Assembly: GCA_963704975.1 (NCBI GenBank)
Contig: CAVPIK010000002.1
Span: forward strand, 148,305 to 212,304
From: JAGNDO01 sp963704975
GTDB lineage: Bacteria; Chloroflexota; Anaerolineae; Caldilineales; Caldilineaceae
Length of the DNA: 64,000 nucleotides
Direction: 5' to 3'
The notes below the pieces were generated by a model. That model saw only the letters and a program-made list of their open reading frames with translations, ran no database searches and had not been told where the DNA came from. Positions 18,221 to 28,643 of this stretch are shown here, one piece after another (positions within the stretch are counted from its first letter, which is position 1; every line of letters begins with the position of its first letter). Both the position numbers and the translations under genes were made by a program.

Positions 18221-18330
18221 AAAATAGAACACGGATCTGACGGATCGAACGGATCAAAACGGATTTCTTTTCGAAGATTGAGGAAAATCCGTTTTAATCC
18301 GTCAAATCCGTTCAATCCGCGTTCTATTTT
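18221..18330. repeat. Word-repeat hairpin: 46-nt arms of ACGGATC words
   Basis: Arms 18221-18266 and 18285-18330 are near-perfect 46-nt inverted copies with an 18-nt loop. Each arm carries three to four degenerate 9-nt words (ACGGATCTG, ACGGATCGA, ACGGATCAA). It starts four bases after the oxidoreductase stop, so it can act as its terminator. Confidence 0.85.
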
Positions 18331-18430
18331 GTGCGGTTGACGACGATCCATTGCTAATGATAGACTGACCCCATCTTGCACGAGTATCACGCCGAATCGT
18401 TGAAATGGGAATGGGAAAAGGGAGCGCACC

Positions 18431-18847
18431 ATGAGTGAAGTTTATCGCATCTGCCCCAACTGTGGCGGAAACACGCCGATCAACGCCCAACATTGCCCGG
18501 CGTGCGGCCAGGATACCATCTCCGGCCAGATGCCCATTCAGCGCCAGAATTTGCCCGTGGCCGTGGGCAAGGCCATGCTCCCCGTGGCCGTCAGCGTGGC
18601 CGGTTTTGCCCTGCGCGCCGGATGGAAGCTGCTCCAGAGCCGCCTGGCCCAGGACGCGGCCAAGGCCGCCATTCAGACCGTCACCCAGCGTGCCCAGCCC
18701 CCGGCTCCCCGCCCCCAATCCACGCCCGTCGCCGCCGATCAATCGCCCAAACGCACCGTCCGCATCCGCTCATCCTGGGCTGTGGGCGATGGCCGAGGCA
18801 ACTGGCAGCAAGGGCAAGAAGAGCATGTGATTGAGTTTGACGAGTAA
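18431..18847 (+). CDS. Zinc-ribbon membrane-associated protein, function unknown
   Basis: A 138-residue protein with RBS AAGGGAG. The N-terminus CPNCGGNTPINAQHCPACGQ is a zinc-ribbon with two CxxC knuckles. A weakly hydrophobic helix follows (AVGKAMLPVAVSVAGFALRAG), then a Pro-rich linker and a short C-terminal segment IRSSWAVGDGRGNWQQG. No known family is recognised with certainty. It is bounded downstream by a strong terminator shared with the convergent protease gene. Confidence 0.7.
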   Translation: MSEVYRICPNCGGNTPINAQHCPACGQDTISGQMPIQRQNLPVAVGKAMLPVAVSVAGFALRAGWKLLQSRLAQDAAKAAIQTVTQRAQPPAPRPQSTPVAADQSPKRTVRIRSSWAVGDGRGNWQQGQEEHVIEFDE

Positions 18848-18850
18848 CGA

Positions 18851-18914
18851 GCAACACGCAATAAAAAAGGGACCGTCTCCGATGAGAGACGGTCCCTTTT
18901 TTATTGCGTGTTGC
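18851..18914. terminator. Long bidirectional terminator hairpin
   Basis: A perfect 29-bp stem (18851-18879 with 18886-18914) has a six-base loop. It contains an A6/T6 tract inside the stem, so either strand yields a G/C-rich hairpin followed by U residues. It separates the zinc-ribbon gene from the convergent protease gene. Confidence 0.88.
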
Positions 18915-18927
18915 GTTTTGCGTTCGT

Positions 18928-20212
18928 TTAATTTCCCGGGCGAGCGACCAAAGTCACGTCCAAGGCGATCATCTTGCCGTCTCGCAGGACGGTGAGGACG
19001 ACGGTGTCGCCGGGCTGGGTGTAGCGCTCCAGGTAGATGAGCAAGTCGTCAAAGCGGGTGACGGGGCTGTCGCCAATGGCAGTGATCAGATCACCCCCGG
19101 CCTGGGTGGGGCAGATGGAGAGCAGGGTGGTGTTGGAGGGGGTGTTGCCGCCCCGCAAACCGGCCCGGGCCGCCGGGGTACCAGGTTGCACACCGTTGAC
19201 ATAGGCTCCCCGTATGGCCAAAGGCAGATCCAGATCCGCGGCGCAGGCCGGGCTGAAGGTGCTGCCGCTGATGCCGATGTAGCTGTGCTCATAGCTGCCT
19301 TCGCCGATCAGGGCGGGCACGATCCGGTCTACCAAGGTGATGGGAATGGCAAAGCCAATGCCGCTATTGGAGCCGCTTTCGGAGCGAATCTGAGCGTTGA
19401 CACCGATCACCTCGCCCTTTTCGTTGAAGAGGGGTCCGCCGGAGTTGCCGGGGTTGATGGCGGCGTCGGTCTGGATGGCCTCGGGAATGTTGAACTGGGA
19501 GAGGGAGCTGATGCTGCGGCCAATGGCGCTGATGATGCCACTGGTCAGGGTGCCGTTCAGCCCAAAGGGGTTGCCGATGGCGGCCACCCGCATGCCCACC
19601 TGCATCTCGTCCAGATCGCCCGAAATCACCGGCACCAGAGTTATAGCCCGCCGGATTGATCTTGATCACGGCCAGGTCGCTGTCCAGATCCTCGCCCACC
19701 ACTTCGGCAATCGCCACGGTGCCGTCGCCGAAGGTGACCTGCACTTGGGTCGCCCCCTCCACCACATGGGCGTTGGTGACGATGTGTCCCTCCAGATCCC
19801 ACACAAAGCCGGAGCCCTGGCCCTGGGGGAAAAGACTATCGGGGTCCGTGTTTTCGGGCAAAACCTCGTTGGGCAACTGGTCGCTGACCGATCCCAGCAC
19901 CAACACGTTGACCACGGAGCCGTTCCACTGCTGATAGATGTTCACCAGTTGGGCGGTTTCGTAATCCACATCACCGCTGAGGGCAGAGAGGGGAACGGGA
20001 ACCGGCGTCGGCGCAACCGGGGCCACAGGCACGGCCCGAGGCTCGACGGCCTGTTCCACAATCACAGGTTGCGATGTGGATGTTGTGCTGCTGCTGGCGG
20101 AGAAAATGAGGCTGCCCGCCACCAATACAATCACACATAGACCAAAGAAGAGTAAAATGCCGATACCACCGGCTACAATCCAAACCGTACGATTGCTGGA
20201 TTCTTTTTGCAT
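18928..20212 (-). CDS. HtrA/DegP-like trypsin-type serine protease with PDZ domain (frameshifted)
   Basis: An N-terminal transmembrane anchor (VWIVAGGIGILLFFGLCVIV) and Pro/Val-rich linker lead to an S1C protease domain. His is in NAHVVEG, Asp in DLDSDLAVIKI and the nucleophile Ser in NPGNSGGPLF. A PDZ domain follows (VQPGTPAARAGLRGG, GGDLITAIGD). It should be an envelope quality-control protease outside the membrane. The break near 19635 separates INPAGYNS from VISGDLDEMQVGM; joining them restores a normal protein of about 427 residues. The start at 20212 has GGAAGGACAG upstream. Confidence 0.9.
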
Positions 20213-20275
20213 AAATCTGTCCTTCCGAAACGACTATAAAGTTATGGGGAGACGAACTGTCTCTATCATACAACA

Positions 20276-20317
20276 TCGGCAAGCCAAGACGAGTAAGGCT
20301 CGTTCCTGGCTTGCCGA
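20276..20317. terminator. Hairpin behind the small membrane protein gene
   Basis: An 11-bp stem (20276-20286 with 20307-20317) has an inner 5-bp stem. It lies between the end of the gene at 20350 and the protease start. There is no clear T run on the minus side, so it is a weaker candidate. Confidence 0.45.
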
Positions 20318-20349
20318 ATAAATCCACTATTTTTCATAGATTTTGCATT

Positions 20350-20637
20350 TCAAGGCTGGACCCGCCACGTTCCGTCTTGGGGCGTATACATGGACGATTC
20401 GCCTCTGCGCGTCTGTTTGCTTGCCCGGCGCATGGCCAATGCCCACGAAGTCATGAAAAGCCCGGCCATGAGCAGGGCGCTGGCCACCATATAGGCCAAC
20501 AGTTCCGGCCAGATCAGGATGGCCAGGGCGAAGAGGATCAGCCCCAGGCCCGGTGCCATCAACATCCACCACAGCCCGCCGCCCATCCGACTGCCGGGGC
20601 CGCCAAAGCGCATAAAAACTGAAGAACCATTGAACAT
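20350..20637 (-). CDS. Small two-helix membrane protein, function unknown
   Basis: A 95-residue protein. Two adjacent hydrophobic helices are visible (LWWMLMAPGLGLILFALAIL and ELLAYMVASALLMAGLFMTSW), followed by a basic cytoplasmic tail. AAAGGAAG lies upstream of the ATG at 20637. No family is recognised. It lies 34 bases after the membrane Zn peptidase gene on the same strand and may be co-transcribed with it. Confidence 0.65.
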   Translation of the reverse strand: MFNGSSVFMRFGGPGSRMGGGLWWMLMAPGLGLILFALAILIWPELLAYMVASALLMAGLFMTSWALAMRRASKQTRRGESSMYTPQDGTWRVQP

Positions 20638-20671
20638 TATCGTCTTCCTTTCCGGGAAAAAATTCCGGACC

Positions 20672-21382
20672 TTAGTCCCGCCGTCCCATCAAAAGATAGG
20701 CGTAATACATCAACGTCATCAGGGCTTGGATGGCGGCGGCCACATAGGTGAGGGCGGCGGCGTTCAGCACTTTGTTGACCCCATCCAACTCCTGGGGGGC
20801 CAAAATGCCCTCGGAGACCAGCAGAAGTTTGGCCCGCTTGCTGGCGTCAAACTCCACGGGCAGGGTGACCAGGGCAAAAAGCGCCGTGGCGGCAAAGAGG
20901 GCCAGACCGATCCAGGCGATGGTTTCGCCCATCTGCCCCAGGCTGCCAATGAGGAAAAAACCGGCCATGAAGATAATCGGTCCCAACCAACTGCCCAACT
21001 GCACCGTGGGCACCATGGCCGAACGCCATTTCAGAGGCGCATAGTGCTTCTGATCCTGCAACGCGTGGCCGGCTTCGTGGGCAGCAACGCCCACAGATGC
21101 CAAGCTGGGGCTGGCATAGACATCCTTGCTCAGGCGCAGCACCTTGCTGCGGGGATCGTAGTGATCGCTGAGAAAGCCGTTGACCTGCTCCACCTGCACT
21201 TCGTAGAGACCGTTGGCGTCCAAAATGCGCCGGGCCGCCTGGGCCCCGGTGATGCCCCGGGCGCTGGCAACCTTGGAATATTTCTTGAACGCGCTCTTCA
21301 CCCGCATCTGCGCCCACAGCCCCAAAAGCAGGGCGGGCAAGCTGATGAGAATATAAAGTCCGTATCCGCCAAAACCTAGCAT
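20672..21382 (-). CDS. Membrane zinc metallopeptidase, YugP/Zn_peptidase_2 family
   Basis: An intact 236-residue protein. The N-terminal helix LYILISLPALLLGLWAQM is followed by the zinc motif HEAGHALQ (HExxH type) near residue 102 and two or three further helices. This matches PF04298 (YugP). The start at 21382 has TAGGAG upstream. The family acts at or in the membrane and its substrates are not well known. The motif is intact, so the enzyme should be active. Confidence 0.85.
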   Translation of the reverse strand: MLGFGGYGLYILISLPALLLGLWAQMRVKSAFKKYSKVASARGITGAQAARRILDANGLYEVQVEQVNGFLSDHYDPRSKVLRLSKDVYASPSLASVGVAAHEAGHALQDQKHYAPLKWRSAMVPTVQLGSWLGPIIFMAGFFLIGSLGQMGETIAWIGLALFAATALFALVTLPVEFDASKRAKLLLVSEGILAPQELDGVNKVLNAAALTYVAAAIQALMTLMYYAYLLMGRRD

Positions 21383-21529
21383 AGTTTTGCTCCTATTTTG
21401 AGTTTACCAGTGGCGGCCACCCATTGATCTGGCCGCGCTACCCTGTACGTTCTTACTTTAGCACAAGTTTCAATGCTAGTCATTAGCATTCTATTAGCAA
21501 TGTGTTAGAGGGTTGTGGAGAATTGGGAT

Positions 21530-23162
21530 CTATCTATGCCCAATTCGCCTCCGCACCAGCCCCAGGATCATGTGGGCCTCTGGGCTGCCCAGGAGCAGGG
21601 AGGCCCCGGCATAGACCACCCCGGCCAGGGCCATGCCGCCCCCAGCCGCCAGCCATCCACCCCGCAGCCAGGCCACATCCACCCCGCCGCCGTCGAGCCA
21701 GGCCAGCCACAGCCAGACCGCCCCGGCCATCACCCCGGCGGCACCCAGGCTGCGCACCACGGAGGGAACCAGTTGCGTCAGATCCAGCCCGCCCAGCTTG
21801 GGGCGCAGCAGCCAGATCAGGGCCAGCATCTCCACGGCGGTGGCCACGCTGTTGGCCAGGGCCAGCCCGCCATAGCTCAGCCACTGCACCCACCACAGAC
21901 TGAGCACGATGTTGAGCAGCATGGCCGCCACGCCCACGATCACCGGGGTCATGGTGTCGTGGAGGGCAAAATAGGCCCGCACGATGATCTCGACCCCGGC
22001 GTGAAAGATCAGCCCCAGGGCATAGAATTGCAGGGCAAAGACCACGGCCTGGGTGCTCTGGGCGGTAAATTGGCCCCGTTCGTAGAGAATTCTGACCAAG
22101 GGGCTGCCCAGCACGATCAAGCCCGCGGCGGCCGGCAGGGTGATGAAGAAGATCATGCGCAAGATGGTGCCGAAGCCCCGGCGCAGATCCCCGTGTTCGC
22201 CCGCGGCCACCTGGGCGGCAAAGGTGGGGAAGGCGGCGATGCCCACGGCTTGGGCGAAGATGCCCAGGGGCAGCAACATCAGCCGCCAGGCGTAGGTGAG
22301 GGCGCTGAGGCTGCCCGCAGCCAATCCGCTGGCCAGGGCCGTGTTGACGATGAAATTGAGGTGCACAAAAAAGAGACCCAGCACCCTGTGGCCCCATGAG
22401 CCGGGCCACCTCCTGCACGCCCTCGTCTCGCCAGGTCAGGCTGGGGGTATAGCGGAAGCCAAAGCGGGGCAGGATGGGCAATTGGATCAACAGATGGCCC
22501 ACGGACCCCACAATCGCCCCCACCACCAGCCCTTGCACGCCATAGCGGGGGGCCAGAAAGAGGGCCGCCAAAATGATGGCCAGGTTGCGGATCACCGGCG
22601 CGGCCGCGGGCAGCAAAAAGTGCTGCATGGCATTCAGCGCCCCCATGATCAGCCCGCTGGCCCCAAAGATCACCGTGCTCAACAACAGCCAGCGCATGAG
22701 ATCCGCGGTCAACATCTGCTCGGCCAGGGGGAAGTCCGGGGCGATGATCCACTGCACGGTCTGCAGGGAGAAGGTGGCGGCCAGCCCGGCCAGCACAATC
22801 AAGAGCAGGGTGATCCAGTTCAACACCCGGCTGAAGAGCAGCCACGCCCCCACCTGGTCCTTGCGGGCCAGATACCCGGCAAAGGTGGGGATGAACGCGC
22901 TGCCCAAGGCCCCGCCCGCCACCAGTTCAAAGAGCAGATCCGGGATACGAAAGGCGGCCTGATAGGCGTCCAACTCCGCGCCCAGGTTGAACTCGGCGGC
23001 GATCACCATGTCCCGCACCAAGCCGGTGATCCGGCTCAACACAAAAAAGACCATGACCAAGGCCGCCGCGCTGGCGATGGAACGGGCGTCCAGTTTGCGG
23101 GTGGGGGGATCGGGGATTGGGGGGTGGGGGGTGGGTAGTGGCGATTGATTCATGTCGGGCAT
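21530..23162 (-). CDS. murJ: Lipid II flippase MurJ (MviN) (frameshifted)
   Basis: A polytopic MOP-superfamily protein of about 540 residues. The N-terminal part contains VLSRITGLVRDMVIA and FRIPDLLFELVAGGALGSAF, both typical of MurJ. The second part (LMLLPLGIFAQAVGIAAFPT) follows in another frame, with the break near 22388. MurJ moves lipid II across the membrane for peptidoglycan assembly, which implies this Chloroflexota organism makes a peptidoglycan wall. ATG at 23153 is an alternative start. The N-terminal Pro/Thr-rich 20 residues arise from a repeat-like GGGGATTGGGG word. Confidence 0.9.
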
Positions 23163-23248
23163 TATATCATCCGCACCCTAACGATAGAAGTTGACCGTCC
23201 GGTTTGCCAGGGCTTGTCAGAAGTCGCCGGGAAGCATGCAAAGAAGCT

Positions 23249-23407
23249 AGCGCAGGTTGAGTAGCCGCCGCCGAAATCTCCGCTGACCATTCACGTACTC
23301 GGCGGCGTATCGAAACCGTAGCGGGTCGACCCGCTACGGTTTCGATACGGCCTAGCCTCCATTCGTTTTGCACCATTAGGGTCGACCCGGCCTACTCAAC
23401 CTGCGCT
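23249..23407. repeat. MITE-like inverted repeat with a 44-nt central palindrome
   Basis: 16-bp inverted ends (23249-23264 and 23392-23407) enclose a 44-nt perfect palindrome (23306-23349) centred on GTCGAC. There is no reading frame inside. Its right-hand end recurs at 25505-25520. With the stem-loop at 23505-23569 it accounts for much of the 433-base spacer between murJ and the next gene; the rest shows nothing recognisable. Confidence 0.7.
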
Positions 23408-23504
23408 GACCTGCCGGGCACTGGTGACTTTTGAAAAGCCCGCCCGGTTTGCATCACCGGAACAGGTGTGCTAAAGTTTTGGGACTTATTGCGAAAGCAT
23501 CCGC

Positions 23505-23569
23505 ATCTTCCCGGAATGGGCCAGCGAATTTTGGGTACCCCAAGATATCGTGGCCCATTCCGGGAAGAT
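23505..23569 (+). repeat. 65-nt structured stem-loop, copy A
   Basis: A perfect 19-bp outer stem, a 4x4 internal loop and an inner stem of about 8 bp with a three-base loop. The same architecture with paired base changes is found at 29258-29322. It lies 26 bases before the start at 23596, so it would be in that gene's leader. Confidence 0.75.
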
Positions 23570-23595
23570 CATGTCACCCACAGGAACACGATCCC

Positions 23596-24360
23596 ATGTC
23601 CGGCATCTATTTGAACATGAACGCGTGGCAGGAAATTCAGGCCCGCATCTTTGAAGGCTTTATCGTCCAAAGCAACGTCAGCCCGGCCTGGCTGATCAAC
23701 CCGGCCACCCGGCGCAAGCTCAAGCTGGACCGCCTCTACCCGGAAGCGGCCATCGCCGTGCGCAATGTGGGCCTCACCGCCAAGGGCCAGGGCCGCCAGA
23801 GCGATTGGGAGATGATGGAAGAACAGCAGCGGGACGTCACCCGCCAGGAGTTGTGCAAGATCAACGGGGTGCAGTTGATCCTGCTGGATCCTTTGGACGA
23901 TCCCCTCAAACAGATGGACGGGCTGATCCGAGTGATGAGTCGGGCCAGCCGGGAGTTGGCCCAGAGCAGCCGCCCGGATAAAGAAAAGAAGAAATGGATG
24001 CCCGCCCTGGGGGCCGCCAGAGATCGGGCCACGGCTCTGCGCTCCCGCATCGCCAAGGACCCGGAGCAGGTCATGGCAGCCCTGGCCGAAGGCTGGCGGG
24101 ACCGGGAGTCCGGGCTGGCCTCATCTCTGCAAGCCGCCAGCGAGGAAGCCGCCCAGCGCAGCCGCACCAAGGCCCGCAGCCGCAAGCTCCCCACCTTCAA
24201 GCCGGAACAGCGGGTGGAACACAGCCACTTCGGCCCAGGGGTGATCACCAAGATCGAGGGAGCCGGGGCCGAAGCCGAGATTTCGGTGCTCTTTGACGCC
24301 TCCCAAGAACGCACATTCCTCATGCGGCTGGTGGCGGACAAACTCAGCGCCGGCGCGTAA
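23596..24360 (+). CDS. PD-(D/E)XK-like nuclease domain joined to a UvrD-type Tudor-like domain (predicted)
   Basis: An intact 254-residue protein; ATG at 23596 with AGGA upstream. Residues 30-110 (RKLKLDRLYPEAAIAVR, then RDVTRQELCKINGVQLILLD) resemble the restriction-endonuclease-like fold, with a D/E pair and a following strand. This is a reading of pattern, not a firm match. A basic helical linker follows. Residues 205-250 (VEHSHFGPGVITKIEG, EISVLFD) match the Tudor-like C-terminal domain of UvrD/PcrA helicases, which contacts RNA polymerase in those proteins. A transcription- or repair-linked nuclease role is inference. A 65-nt structured repeat lies in the leader and a strong terminator follows. 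Confidence 0.6.
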   Translation: MSGIYLNMNAWQEIQARIFEGFIVQSNVSPAWLINPATRRKLKLDRLYPEAAIAVRNVGLTAKGQGRQSDWEMMEEQQRDVTRQELCKINGVQLILLDPLDDPLKQMDGLIRVMSRASRELAQSSRPDKEKKKWMPALGAARDRATALRSRIAKDPEQVMAALAEGWRDRESGLASSLQAASEEAAQRSRTKARSRKLPTFKPEQRVEHSHFGPGVITKIEGAGAEAEISVLFDASQERTFLMRLVADKLSAGA

Positions 24361-24372
24361 CGTCCATAGAAT

Positions 24373-24430
24373 GCGCAAAGCAAAAGGGGCCAAGCTGATT
24401 GCAAACAGCTTGGCCCCTTTTGCTTTGCGC
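24373..24430. terminator. Bidirectional terminator
   Basis: A perfect 25-bp stem (24373-24397 with 24406-24430) has an eight-base loop and internal A4/T4 tracts. It lies between the nuclease-like gene and the convergent dnaJ gene. Confidence 0.88.
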
Positions 24431-24441
24431 TAAATTCACAT

Positions 24442-25406
24442 CTACGCCCGCAGCGCCCGCAATTGCTCGAACAGGGCGATTTCCTTGGCATTGAGCTTGC
24501 CGGGAAGCTGCACATCCAGCACGGCGATCAGATCCCCACGATTTTCCGGGTTGCGCAGATGGGGCATGCCCAGCCCGCGCAGACGCATCTTCTTGCCGTT
24601 CTTTATGCCGGCGGGAATGGTGAGCACCACCGTGCTGTCCACGGTGGGCACCTCGGCCTCACCGCCCAGGAGAGCGATGTAGAGATCGATGGGCACGGAC
24701 ACGGTCAGATCGTCGCCGTCCCGCTGGAACTGGGCGTGGGGGAGGACGTCCACCTTCAGGAAGAGGTCGCTGCCCCCGGCTGCCCCGCTCATGCGGATCT
24801 TGGAGCCGGTCTTGACGCCCCGGGGAATGCTGACCTCGATGCGGCTGTTGTCTTCCCGAATCAGGGTGCGGGTGCCGCCGTAAAAGGCCTCTTCCAGGGT
24901 GATCTCGACCGGCACGTCCTGGCTGCGGGGACGGGCCTGGGCCGTGCGGGGCTGGGGACCAAATCCGCCTGCGCCGCCGCCCATGCTGCCGAAGAGGGCG
25001 TCGAAGAAGGACGAGTTGCCCGCTCCCGCCGCCCGCGCCGCCAAAGCCGCCACCGCCCCCAAACATCTGCTGGAACTCTTCCGGGCTGATGGTGCGTCCG
25101 CCGCCGCCAAAGCCGCTCCGGCCTCCCCGTCCGCCCATGTTGGTGAAGGGGTTATTGGGATTGACCCCGGCCTTCTCGTAGCGCTCCCACTGGGAGCCGA
25201 AGCGGTCATATTTGGCCCGCTTGTCCGCATCGGAGAGGACGGCGTAGGCCTCGTTGATCTCCTTGAAGCGGGCCTCGGCGTCTGGGGTTGTCCTTGTTCA
25301 CGTCCGGGTGAAATTCCCGGGCCAACTGGCGATAGGCCTTTTTGATCTCTTTTTCATCAGCCCCTTTGGCCACGCCCAGGGTGCTGTAATAGTCTTTGTA
25401 TTCCAT
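24442..25406 (-). CDS. dnaJ: DnaJ/CbpA-type co-chaperone without zinc finger (frameshifted)
   Basis: The J domain starts MEYKDYYSTLGV and carries the HPD motif (EFHPDVNKDN). A Gly/Phe-rich linker follows (GGRGGRSGFGGGG), then the C-terminal substrate domains (VEITLEEAFYGGTRTL, IPRGVKTGSKIRM, LRGLGMPHLRN). No CxxCxGxG zinc repeats are present, so it is a CbpA-like (type B) J protein. Two frame breaks, near 25283 and 25032, separate the three parts. It is third in the dnaK-grpE-dnaJ order on this strand and would stimulate DnaK ATPase. Confidence 0.88.
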
Positions 25407-25471
25407 GTCCCGCCCCTCTCACTCAGTCCTCATTACTCATTACTCTTGCAGACTTCCTATGGAAGACCCGC

Positions 25472-25521
25472 TCCGGTTTCGATACGACCGGAAACTGCCC
25501 CGGTCTACTCAACCTGCGCTA
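25472..25521. repeat. Partial second copy of the MITE-like repeat
   Basis: It contains CGGTTTCGATACG and, at 25505-25520, the same 16-nt end as 23392-23407. It lies in the grpE-dnaJ spacer and runs through the grpE stop codon (25509-25511). Confidence 0.6.
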
Positions 25522-26246
25522 GACCCGGAAGAACCCGCGCTCACCATCACCCGGGCCGGGCGGAGGAGTCGCTCGCCCTCGGTGTAGCCGGTCTGGACCA
25601 CATGGGCCACATGCTCGGCGGGCACATCCGGGCTGGGGATGTGGCCCAGGGCTTCGTGCAAGGTGGGATCAAAGGCCGCACCCGCCGCTGGGATCGGCTC
25701 AACGCCATAGCGCTTGAGGGCAGTCAAAAATGCCTGCCGTGTGGCCTGGATATTGCCCAAAAAGTCCACCGCCGCCGGGTCCGTCAGTGTTCCCCCGTGC
25801 TGAAGAGCCAGTTCCAGGTGATCCGCCAAGGGCAGCATGTCCAGCAGGATGCGTCCGCGCTGTTCGTCGGCCTGAGCGGCGTACCGCTGTTCCGTGCGCT
25901 TGCGCAGATTCTCCATCTCGGCCTGAAGGCGGATGAAGCGGTCTTTCCACGGCTCATCGTCGTTGCCATTGTTGGCCTTTTGGCAATCGCCCAGTTGTTG
26001 GCGCAGCTGGTCCAATTCGCTTTCCAAGCCCTGAATGCGCTCCTCGGCTTGGCGTCGCTCGGCCTCCAGCTTGGCATTTCGTTGGCTGGTTTGGGTATAG
26101 GATTCGACCACTCGCTGATAGTCGTCCAACGTGGGCGGTCGGCTGGCCACGGGTCCGGTTTGCCGCCCGCTCTGCCGCTCAGTCTGCCGACCACTGGTGA
26201 TGGGTGAGCGCTGGGGACGCCCATATGCATCATAATAGTTCGCCAT
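25509..26246 (-). CDS. grpE: Nucleotide exchange factor GrpE
   Basis: A 245-residue protein. A disordered Gln/Arg-rich N-terminus is followed by a long coiled coil (AKLEAERRQAEERIQGLESE) and the GrpE core (ENLRKRTEQR, LLDMLPLADHLELAL). The beta domain ends ALGHIPSPDVPAEHVAHVVQ. It releases ADP from DnaK. The N-terminal extension is longer than in E. coli. The stop codon lies inside a dispersed repeat, so the last residues may be set by that insertion. It lies between dnaK and dnaJ, 176 bases after dnaK. Confidence 0.9.
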   Translation of the reverse strand: MANYYDAYGRPQRSPITSGRQTERQSGRQTGPVASRPPTLDDYQRVVESYTQTSQRNAKLEAERRQAEERIQGLESELDQLRQQLGDCQKANNGNDDEPWKDRFIRLQAEMENLRKRTEQRYAAQADEQRGRILLDMLPLADHLELALQHGGTLTDPAAVDFLGNIQATRQAFLTALKRYGVEPIPAAGAAFDPTLHEALGHIPSPDVPAEHVAHVVQTGYTEGERLLRPARVMVSAGSSGSSAG

Positions 26247-26286
26247 AAAAACCTTCTTTCCGCCGTTCTCTCTGCTCTATTTTACA

Positions 26287-26318
26287 CAAATGGGCGGGGC
26301 CAACGCCCCGCCCATTTG
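26287..26318. repeat. Hairpin in the dnaK-grpE spacer
   Basis: A perfect 14-bp stem (26287-26300 with 26305-26318) has the loop CAAC. It lies between grpE and dnaK with no T run on the minus side. It may attenuate or process the message. C/G-rich word repeats fill 26340-26415. Confidence 0.55.
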
Positions 26319-26422
26319 AAAGTCTTGCTCAGATTGTGACTGCCGCCCCCCGACCCCCAATTCTGGGGGAGATGGTCAACTCTTCCCCCCAAAGTTGGGG
26401 GGCTAGGGGGGCGTGGTTCTGC

Positions 26423-28337
<1,915 letters not shown>

Positions 28338-28449
28338 GATTGTTCTCCTCAGAATTCTCAAAGTATTTTGATTGCGTATTGATATGTGTCCCGCTATCTG
28401 TCCGACATTTCTCTCCGAACCGATATCGTTTTTTAACTTCACAATATTC

Positions 28450-28483
28450 ATTATAGTCCACGAATGTTTGCACCACATGTGGT
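28450..28483 (-). promoter_or_regulatory. Candidate dnaK promoter with a 12-nt palindrome
   Basis: On the minus strand a perfect TATAAT lies at 28450-28455. The -35 region holds the palindrome ACCACATGTGGT (28472-28483) instead of a good TTGACA. This could be an operator or an alternative-sigma promoter (inference). Confidence 0.45.
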
Positions 28484-28516
28484 CTACATTAGCGAAGTGT
28501 TTGAATATGGTGAATC

Positions 28517-28641
28517 AATGCACAATGGACAATGCACAATGGACAATGATTGTGTGAAACAAAGTGGCCGATCCACATGGATCGGCCACTTTGTTTTTAC
28601 CTCGTTGCTCATTGTCCATTGTGCATTGTCAATTGTGCATT
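28517..28641. repeat. Word-repeat-armed terminator: ACAATGG/ACAATGC words around a 19-bp stem
   Basis: A 19-bp core hairpin (28557-28575 with 28578-28596), with T5 on the plus side, is flanked by 33-nt inverted arms (28517-28550 and 28609-28641). The arms are made of alternating ACAATGC and ACAATGG words with one or two mismatches. It lies three bases behind the gene at 28644 and upstream of dnaK. Confidence 0.88.
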
Positions 28642-28643
28642 CC

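Noticed and set aside
28338..28516. CIRCE or HAIR heat-shock operator upstream of dnaK
   Set aside because: Neither TTAGCACTC-N9-GAGTGCTAA nor CTTGAGT-N7-ACTCAAG is present on either strand.
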